A stretch of 64,000 nucleotides of DNA, taken from the NCBI RefSeq assembly GCF_900129365.1, contig NZ_FQVM01000001.1:1-64000 (forward strand), given 5' to 3'. Shown piece after piece: positions 58,301 through 64,000 of this stretch (position 1 is its first letter; every line of letters begins with the position of its first letter). The notes beneath the pieces are model-generated. The model was not told the origin of the DNA, did not search any database, and saw only the letters and a program-made list of their open reading frames with translations. A program made the translations under genes and the position numbers. The DNA is from Clostridium fallax (lineage in GTDB: Bacteria; Bacillota; Clostridia; Clostridiales; Clostridiaceae).

Positions 58301-60028
58301 TTAATTATTCCAATAGTAAAAATGAGTAGTTGAATTACTATCATATTTTTCTTCATATCCAGTTATAAGTCTTGGATGTAGCACTGACCCAAAAGTTCTC
58401 TTTTGATTATCTACAATATAAGCATAATTATTATCAATCCATCCCATAAATATATATGTATGAGCTTGTCCACTAAATAATATATCTCCCGGTTTCATTT
58501 TTGTAAAATCTGTACATCTTACCCATCCTCTTGATGAAATATATTTTTCTAAATTTAATACAGAAGCCATACTTCTAGGCACATTCACTCCAACTCTTCT
58601 TAAAGCTTCTGATACAAAATAAGTACAGTTATTATAAATTATCCCTCCATGAAGTTTTATAGAAGTTGCATGAACATCTTCTTCGTTGTTAGCATTTGTC
58701 ATATACTTAAATAAATTATATTGAAGATTAGAATGTGATATATAACTATTAGCATCAACTACCGATCCATTAGGTCTTGCATATTTTGCTCCAAACCAAG
58801 TATTAGTAGCCATTGCTCCATTATCATATAAATAATATGTGTTACCATCTATACTATAAAAGTCACTGTGAAGTATTTTTCCTGAATTATCTAAGTAATA
58901 CCAATGTAAACCATCAGATATCCATCCTGTTTTCATAGTTCCATTATGATTTAAATAATACCAATCACCATCTAAAGACTTCCAACCAGTTGCCATTGAA
59001 CCATCATTATTTAAATAATACCAATTTGACCCATCAGAATTCCATCCTGTTTTCATGTCTCCATTAATAGAATTCAAAAAATACCAATTACCATTAATTC
59101 CATTCCATCCTCTAGCCATTTCTCCATTTTCCAAAAAATAATACCACTTATATCCATATGAATACCATCCAATTACCATAGCCCCAGTATTTTTATTTAA
59201 GAAATACCAGTTATCATTTATACTTTTCCACCCGGTACTCATTCCTCCCCAATCCTCTAAATAATACCAATTATCTCCTTGAAAATACCATCCAGTTATC
59301 ATAGCACCATTATTATCTAAAAGATACCATGTTTGATTTACTTTTTGCCATCCCTTCGCCATTTGTCCATTATTTAAAAAATAGTACCAAACTCCATTTA
59401 TTTTTTGCCATTCTTTAAGCATTACACCTTTTTCATTTAAATAATACCAATTTCCATTATCCTCAATCCAATTAATTCTCATCTCATTAGTATTTTTATC
59501 AAAAAAGTACCAATTATTATCTATAAAGGTCCATCCCTTAACTAATAATCCATTATTATCATAATAATAATTTTTATTATCTTTTTTTATCCATTTATTT
59601 TTTAATAATTCTATTGCATATTTTTTTTCTATAGAATTTTTACTATTATTAATTTTTTCATCGTCGTTGTTTTTAAAAGCCTTTTTGTTTTCATTTCCTT
59701 CAATACTATTTTTAACATCTTCTTTTTTTATATCTTTATCAACTTTAATTTCTTCATTTTTTTCTTCTACCTTAGAATCGATTTCACTTTTTACAACTTT
59801 ATTATTCTTTTCATCTAATGTTTGTTTTTTTCCTTCTATATTATTTTTATTATTATTTATAATATTTTCTTTTTTAATCTCTTCTTGTTTCTCAATATTT
59901 ATTGCATTATTTATCTTGTTATTTTCTAAGGCATTAGCTTTAAAAGAACCTATGAAATTAAACTTGTACAAATCATTATAGACCATATTAATTTTTTTAA
60001 TTTTAATCTTTTCACCTTTTCTAGTCAC
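58301..60028 (-). CDS. Cell-wall-binding-repeat protein with NlpC/CHAP-like C-terminal domain; signal peptide frameshifted
   Basis: 575 residues in the open frame. After a Lys/Asn/Glu-rich linker (about 35-150) come about 12 choline-binding-type repeats of about 20 residues (GWxxxxxxWYYLxxxGxMxTGW). A C-terminal domain with a likely catalytic Cys (YNNCTYFVSEALRRVG) and His (SGQAHTYIFMGW) follows. This layout is that of a wall-attached peptidoglycan amidase or peptidase. The N-terminus is odd: the open frame has no signal peptide. In another frame, a GTG at 60015 begins MKRLKLKKLI and a hydrophobic stretch ending CTSLIS, then stops at 59950-59952. Directly after, the open frame gives GSFKANA, a good cleavage site. 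One lost base near 59951 would explain this. Confidence 0.8.
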   Translation of the reverse strand: MTRKGEKIKIKKINMVYNDLYKFNFIGSFKANALENNKINNAINIEKQEEIKKENIINNNKNNIEGKKQTLDEKNNKVVKSEIDSKVEEKNEEIKVDKDIKKEDVKNSIEGNENKKAFKNNDDEKINNSKNSIEKKYAIELLKNKWIKKDNKNYYYDNNGLLVKGWTFIDNNWYFFDKNTNEMRINWIEDNGNWYYLNEKGVMLKEWQKINGVWYYFLNNGQMAKGWQKVNQTWYLLDNNGAMITGWYFQGDNWYYLEDWGGMSTGWKSINDNWYFLNKNTGAMVIGWYSYGYKWYYFLENGEMARGWNGINGNWYFLNSINGDMKTGWNSDGSNWYYLNNDGSMATGWKSLDGDWYYLNHNGTMKTGWISDGLHWYYLDNSGKILHSDFYSIDGNTYYLYDNGAMATNTWFGAKYARPNGSVVDANSYISHSNLQYNLFKYMTNANNEEDVHATSIKLHGGIIYNNCTYFVSEALRRVGVNVPRSMASVLNLEKYISSRGWVRCTDFTKMKPGDILFSGQAHTYIFMGWIDNNYAYIVDNQKRTFGSVLHPRLITGYEEKYDSNSTTHFYYWNN

Positions 60029-60208
60029 TCCTTATAATCCTTATTCTTTAATAATATCGTAATTTAAAATATACTTTTTTGCAATTTTTTACATTAAAGA
60101 ATATATTTATATAATATGACTATTTTTTATATAAAATTATCTATCATTAAGATATTAAACTAATATCCTTCAAATTTTTCTAAAAATTTAAAATAAAAAA
60201 AATTTTTA

Positions 60209-60237
60209 TTGACTTATTTATTATATTATCCTATAAT
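60209..60237 (+). promoter_or_regulatory. Promoter of tRNA-fMet
   Basis: TTGACT (60209-60214), 17 bases, then a perfect TATAAT (60232-60237), about 33 bases upstream of the tRNA. Confidence 0.85.
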
Positions 60238-60270
60238 AAAAACATAGCTTAACAAGCAACAAATTAATAT

Positions 60271-60346
<76 letters not shown>

Positions 60347-60347
60347 T

Positions 60348-60382
60348 AAGAAGTTTTCTTTTTAAGAAAACTTCTTTTTTAT
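60348..60382 (+). terminator. Terminator of tRNA-fMet
   Basis: AAGAAGTTTTCTT/AAGAAAACTTCTT arms with a three-base loop and a run of T, starting two bases after the tRNA end. Confidence 0.85.
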
Positions 60383-60683
60383 TTTTTCAAATATATTAAA
60401 CATTAAAAATAAAATATAAAATTATATGATTTCTTTTCATATTCTAAATCTTTTTTCTCTTATTTTTCTAAAAATAAAATATAATAATCGCTAATACCAA
60501 AGTAAATTTAATGTTAATAAAAAAGTAACTAAAAATATGATTTTTATTAACCTATACTTAATTTTTATTTACCTTCTATTAGTATACAATTAATATTAAA
60601 GATAACTTTAATATTAAAATTTAAATATTACAAATATAATACTTTTAATTATGCAAAATATATTTTAAGGAGGTTTAAAAGAT

Positions 60684-60854
60684 ATGGTTGATAAATGCTT
60701 GTATTGTCATAAAACTTTAAATAAAGATAGCTATTATGAAAATAAGGTAGGTAAATTTTGTTCAGAAGATCATTGGAATAAATATTATAATTCTCTTAGC
60801 AAAGAGGATTTAATTGAACTTCAAAATTCTTTTTGTGTATGTAGTGATGATTAA
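60684..60854 (+). CDS. Small Cys/His zinc-finger-like protein, unknown
   Basis: 56 residues. CLYCHK, then FCSEDHWNKY, then a C-terminal CVC. The CxxC...C...H layout resembles small treble-clef/TRASH-type metal-binding proteins. AAGGAGG lies nine bases before the ATG. It stands between tRNA-fMet and the aspartate decarboxylase gene. Function unknown; metal binding inferred from the Cys/His pattern. Confidence 0.75.
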   Translation: MVDKCLYCHKTLNKDSYYENKVGKFCSEDHWNKYYNSLSKEDLIELQNSFCVCSDD

Positions 60855-60942
60855 TTATTTTTTTAAGGGAATTATATATTTATAACTAGAAATAATTTCA
60901 TTTAAAATTTCTAATATAAAATTTATCAAAAGAGGTATTTTT

Positions 60943-62574
60943 ATGGATAAAATAAATATTATTCGTGAAGAATTAGAAAAAGTATATGGTGAAATAAGCC
61001 CCTTTGAATTTAAAAATCAGCTTATAAATTTAGCAAAAGGACAAAAAAGGAAAAGTTCCCGTACATTATTAGATGCAGGAAGAGGTAATCCTAATTGGAC
61101 TGCAGCTACTCCTAGAGAAGCCTTTTTTACCTTTGGTCAATTTGCAATTTCAGAATGTCGTAGAGTATGGAGCAAAGATTCCTTAGCTGGAATGCCTCAT
61201 AAAGGGGGCATAACTAATAGATTAGCTAAATACATAACAAAAAATAATGATGCTCCTGGTGTAGAACTTATAAGAAAACTAATTAACTATGCTGCTATAG
61301 AACTTTCTTTTAATGTAGATGACTTTGTTTATGAACTTACAGATGGAATTATTGGTGACAATTATCCTTTTCCAGATAGGATTCTTCCTCATGTAGAAAA
61401 AGTAATTCATGATTATCTTATTTCTATACTAAATTATAAGGAGCAAAATGGAAAATTTAATATATTTGCCGTAGAAGGTGCAACAGCTGCTATGTGTTAC
61501 ATATTTAATTCTCTAAAGGAAAACTATCTTTTAAATAAAGGAGATAAAATAGCTATAATGACTCCTGTTTTTACTCCTTATCTTGAAATTCCAATACTTC
61601 CTACTTACGACCTTCAGGTTATAAAAATAAATGCTAATGAATTATCTAAAGATGGTAAACATACTTGGCAATATCCAATCTCTGAACTTGAAAAACTTAA
61701 AGATAAATCTATTAAGGCTTTATTTGTAGTAAATCCTAGCAATCCACCTTCTGTTGCAATAAGTGACGAATGTACTAATGAATTAATTAATATAATAAAT
61801 ACTTATAATCCAAATTTAATGATAATTTCTGATGATGTTTATGGAACTTTTGTAGATAATTTTAAATCCTTAGTAGCTTCTTTTCCATATAACTCAATTG
61901 GGGTATATTCCTTCTCTAAATATTTTGGGGTAACTGGATGGCGTTTAGGAACTATTGCCATTAACGAGAATAATATATTTGATAAATTATTAAGGGATTT
62001 ACCTTTAGATAAAAAGCAAAGTTTAGATAAAAGATATAGTGATTTATCTATAAACCCTTATAATATTCCTTTTATAGATAGGATTGTAGCAGACAGTAGG
62101 CAAGTAGCACTTAATCACACTGCTGGTTTATCTACTCCTCAGCAAATACAAATGGCTTTTTTTTCCATATTTGATTTAATAGATAAAAATAAAGATTATA
62201 GAAATTTAACAAAATCTATTTGCCGTCGTCGTCAAAAATTATTATTTAAAGGATTAGGATTAAAACTAGATAATAATCCTTATGATGCTTCATATTATAC
62301 AGAATTTGATTTATTGGAATGGGCTAAAGATAATTACGGAAAAGATTTTGCTATTTATTTAGAAAAAAACTCTAAACCAGTAGATATTCTATTTAAATTA
62401 GCCAAGGAATCTTCTATAGTTTTATTAAGTGGAGGTGGCTTTTCTGGTCCGGAATGGTCTATTAGAATATCCTTAGCAAACCTTAATGATGATGCTTACT
62501 CTAAAATAGGAAGCATTCTTCGTAAAATATTAAATCAGTATTTTTTAAGTTGGAAAGAAATTAATCATATATAA
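60943..62574 (+). CDS. aspD: Bifunctional aspartate aminotransferase / aspartate 4-decarboxylase
   Basis: 543 residues, the length of AspD, longer than ordinary class I aminotransferases because of an N-terminal extension. DAGRGNPNWTAATPREAFF, the FVVNPSNPPS cofactor region, and the PLP Lys in SFSKYFGVTGWRLG are diagnostic. The C-terminal Arg region (GPEWSIRISLANL) binds the substrate carboxylate. The enzyme removes the beta-carboxyl of aspartate to give alanine and CO2. With an aspartate:alanine antiporter this yields proton-motive force and acid resistance, but no aspT is adjacent here. A terminator follows. Confidence 0.93.
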   Translation: MDKINIIREELEKVYGEISPFEFKNQLINLAKGQKRKSSRTLLDAGRGNPNWTAATPREAFFTFGQFAISECRRVWSKDSLAGMPHKGGITNRLAKYITKNNDAPGVELIRKLINYAAIELSFNVDDFVYELTDGIIGDNYPFPDRILPHVEKVIHDYLISILNYKEQNGKFNIFAVEGATAAMCYIFNSLKENYLLNKGDKIAIMTPVFTPYLEIPILPTYDLQVIKINANELSKDGKHTWQYPISELEKLKDKSIKALFVVNPSNPPSVAISDECTNELINIINTYNPNLMIISDDVYGTFVDNFKSLVASFPYNSIGVYSFSKYFGVTGWRLGTIAINENNIFDKLLRDLPLDKKQSLDKRYSDLSINPYNIPFIDRIVADSRQVALNHTAGLSTPQQIQMAFFSIFDLIDKNKDYRNLTKSICRRRQKLLFKGLGLKLDNNPYDASYYTEFDLLEWAKDNYGKDFAIYLEKNSKPVDILFKLAKESSIVLLSGGGFSGPEWSIRISLANLNDDAYSKIGSILRKILNQYFLSWKEINHI

Positions 62575-62683
62575 ATATTTTTAATTAAATTGTACTTTTT
62601 TTATAGATAATTTATAGTATATTAAAAAAGAAATATGTTTTTTATTTTACATTTTCCTTCAAAAAATAATTTAATAATGCTGG

Positions 62684-62719
62684 AACCCTATTTAGTATTT
62701 TAATTCTAAATAGGGTTTT
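62684..62719 (+). terminator. Terminator of aspD
   Basis: AACCCTATTTAG/CTAAATAGGGTT arms with a ten-base loop and TTTT tail. It lies in the 334-bp gene-free stretch 62575-62908. The rest of that stretch is AT-rich and contains the presumed promoter of the next gene, which I could not define. Confidence 0.8.
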
Positions 62720-62908
62720 AAAATTTTATAAAAATTTTTAGAACTTTTACCTAGTTTTATAAATATACTAATAAAAATTTTATCTAGTCTATATTAAATC
62801 TCCATTATATTAATATTAGTTAATGAAGATAGTTTTATTTTAATGATTATATTGTTTATAATATATTTAGCTAATAGATTAAATAATCTTATATTTAGGA
62901 GGTTTATT

Positions 62909-63994
62909 ATGACTATAAATCATGGAGCTAATTTATTTGATTTGGCCAATAAGTTAGGCTTTAAAGAAACAGAATTTATGGACTTTAGCTCTAATATTAA
63001 TCCCTTTGGTTCATCAATAAAAGCTAAGAAAGCTGTTATTAATAATATAAATATGGTCTCTATTTATCCAGATCCAGAATATAAAAAACTAAAGGCTTCA
63101 ATATCAGAGTATTGTATTTGCAAAAAGGAAAATATTATTTTAGGTAGTGGTGCTACAGAACTTATTTCTTCCTTTATAAAAACTATAAATCCTAAAAAAA
63201 CTTTATTACTTTCACCGGCATATTCTGAATATGAACATGAGCTTAAAAAAATAAATTCTACAATAACTAAATATTTTTCTAATGAATTTGATAATTTTAA
63301 GATTAATATAAATGATATAAAAACCATACTAAAAAATGAAAACTATGATTTAATAATAATTTGTAATCCAAATAACCCTACAGGTTTTGCTTTTACTAAA
63401 GAAGAAATAAAATATTTATTAAAAGATAGCAATGCTTTTGTTATGATTGATGAAACTTATATAGAATTTACAAAGACTTCTGAATTTTCATCTACATCTT
63501 TAGTAGATAATTTTGAAAATCTATTTGTAATAAGAGGCACTTCTAAATTCTTTTCAACACCTGGCATTAGATTAGGTTATGGATTAATTTCTAATAAAAA
63601 TATATTAAATAAAATTTATGAACATCTTGATTTATGGAATATAAATATATTTGCTTCTATAATGGGAGAAATTATGTTTAAAGATAAAGATTACATAAAT
63701 CTAATTCAAAATAACATGGAAACTGAAAGAGAATACTTATTAAAAGAATTAAATGAAGTAAAAGGTTTAAAAGTTTTTCATAGTAATGGAAATTTTATAT
63801 TATGTAAAATAGATAATGAATTCCTAACTGCTAAAAACTTATATAATAAACTTTTACATAAAAAAATAATTATAAGAGACTGTACCTCTTTTGAAGGTCT
63901 TGATAAATACTTCTTTAGAGTTTGCATCTTAAAACCTAATGAAAATAAACTTCTTATAAAAGAATTAAAAAATATTTTTAATGAAAACAAATAA
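62909..63994 (+). CDS. CobD/HisC-like PLP aminotransferase (threonine-phosphate decarboxylase-like)
   Basis: 361 residues from the ATG at 62909, chosen because TTAGGAGGT precedes it; an upstream in-frame ATG has no ribosome site. The beginning HGANLFDLANKLG and DFSSNINPFG is the CobD pattern. LGSGATELI, ICNPNNPTG, MIDETYIEF and the PLP Lys in RGTSKFFSTPGIRLGYG follow in order. CobD makes aminopropanol phosphate for cobalamin; HisC makes histidinol phosphate. No cobalamin or histidine genes are visible before the window ends, so this cannot be settled, but CobD-like is favoured by the N-terminus. Confidence 0.8.
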   Translation: MTINHGANLFDLANKLGFKETEFMDFSSNINPFGSSIKAKKAVINNINMVSIYPDPEYKKLKASISEYCICKKENIILGSGATELISSFIKTINPKKTLLLSPAYSEYEHELKKINSTITKYFSNEFDNFKININDIKTILKNENYDLIIICNPNNPTGFAFTKEEIKYLLKDSNAFVMIDETYIEFTKTSEFSSTSLVDNFENLFVIRGTSKFFSTPGIRLGYGLISNKNILNKIYEHLDLWNINIFASIMGEIMFKDKDYINLIQNNMETEREYLLKELNEVKGLKVFHSNGNFILCKIDNEFLTAKNLYNKLLHKKIIIRDCTSFEGLDKYFFRVCILKPNENKLLIKELKNIFNENK

Positions 63995-64000
63995 ATTGTT

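Overview
The window is very AT-rich and reads as a chromosomal segment of an anaerobic Clostridium (sensu stricto). The support is an NfnAB-type flavoprotein pair, Fe- and Zn-alcohol dehydrogenases, a glycyl radical enzyme, a double-cubane-cluster protein with its activator, SPOCS-domain (spore-type) proteins, AspD, strong GGAGG-type ribosome sites and short U-tailed terminators. Several families recall Clostridium perfringens and relatives, but the species cannot be fixed from sequence alone. I see no insertion sequence, prophage, CRISPR array or rRNA. The one tRNA is initiator tRNA-fMet.

Layout. 1-6.4 kb: redox and alcohol metabolism (nfnB partial, nfnA, butanediol dehydrogenase, and an Fe-alcohol dehydrogenase with a sigma-54 promoter and an AcoR-type activator). 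6.5-10.5 kb: a glycyl radical enzyme lacking the usual catalytic Cys, a fructose-6-phosphate-aldolase-like protein and a divergent DeoR regulator. 10.7-14.7 kb: a glycerate module (GntP permease, CdaR regulator, glycerate kinase) with a shared 18-bp candidate operator. 14.9-16.9 kb: YjbQ and cardiolipin synthase. 16.9-25.3 kb: SipW-type signal peptidase, two small proteins, two tandem chemoreceptors and a TasA/CalY-like fibre operon. 25.8-29.1 kb: a siroheme sulfite/nitrite-reductase-like protein and a double-cubane protein/DUF3343/activase operon. 29.4-31.9 kb: GlpT with a cre site over its promoter and a leader terminator, then a TVP38-like membrane protein. 32.1-35.6 kb: peptide ABC importer genes without ATPases. 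35.8-41.1 kb: glpF-dhaKLM under a sigma-54 promoter, next to an enhancer-binding protein with an N-terminal HPr domain. 41.2-49.5 kb: zinc-ribbon proteins, a cation antiporter, a HAD phosphatase, two SPOCS proteins, an ECF sigma/anti-sigma pair and PTS IIA/IIB proteins without a IIC. 49.7-54.1 kb: DbpA helicase, a PH/TerB-like membrane protein and a second Fe-alcohol dehydrogenase. 54.3-58.1 kb: a candidate noncoding RNA, three tandem M42 aminopeptidases (one apparently inactive) and a CoA-binding protein. 58.3-64 kb: a frameshifted cell-wall hydrolase, tRNA-fMet, a small zinc-finger protein, AspD and a CobD/HisC-like aminotransferase.

A recurring theme is three-carbon metabolism and redox balance. 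Glycerol 3-phosphate enters by GlpT, glycerol by GlpF, dihydroxyacetone is phosphorylated through the PTS by DhaKLM, and glycerate is imported and phosphorylated. The alcohol dehydrogenases and NfnAB rebalance NAD(P)H. Two loci carry consensus sigma-54 promoters beside their own enhancer-binding proteins. The observations I consider most unusual are the Cys-less glycyl radical enzyme, the metal-ligand-less M42 paralogue, the HPr-fused activator of glpF-dhaKLM, the double-cubane operon and the unannotated RNA near 54.3-54.6 kb.
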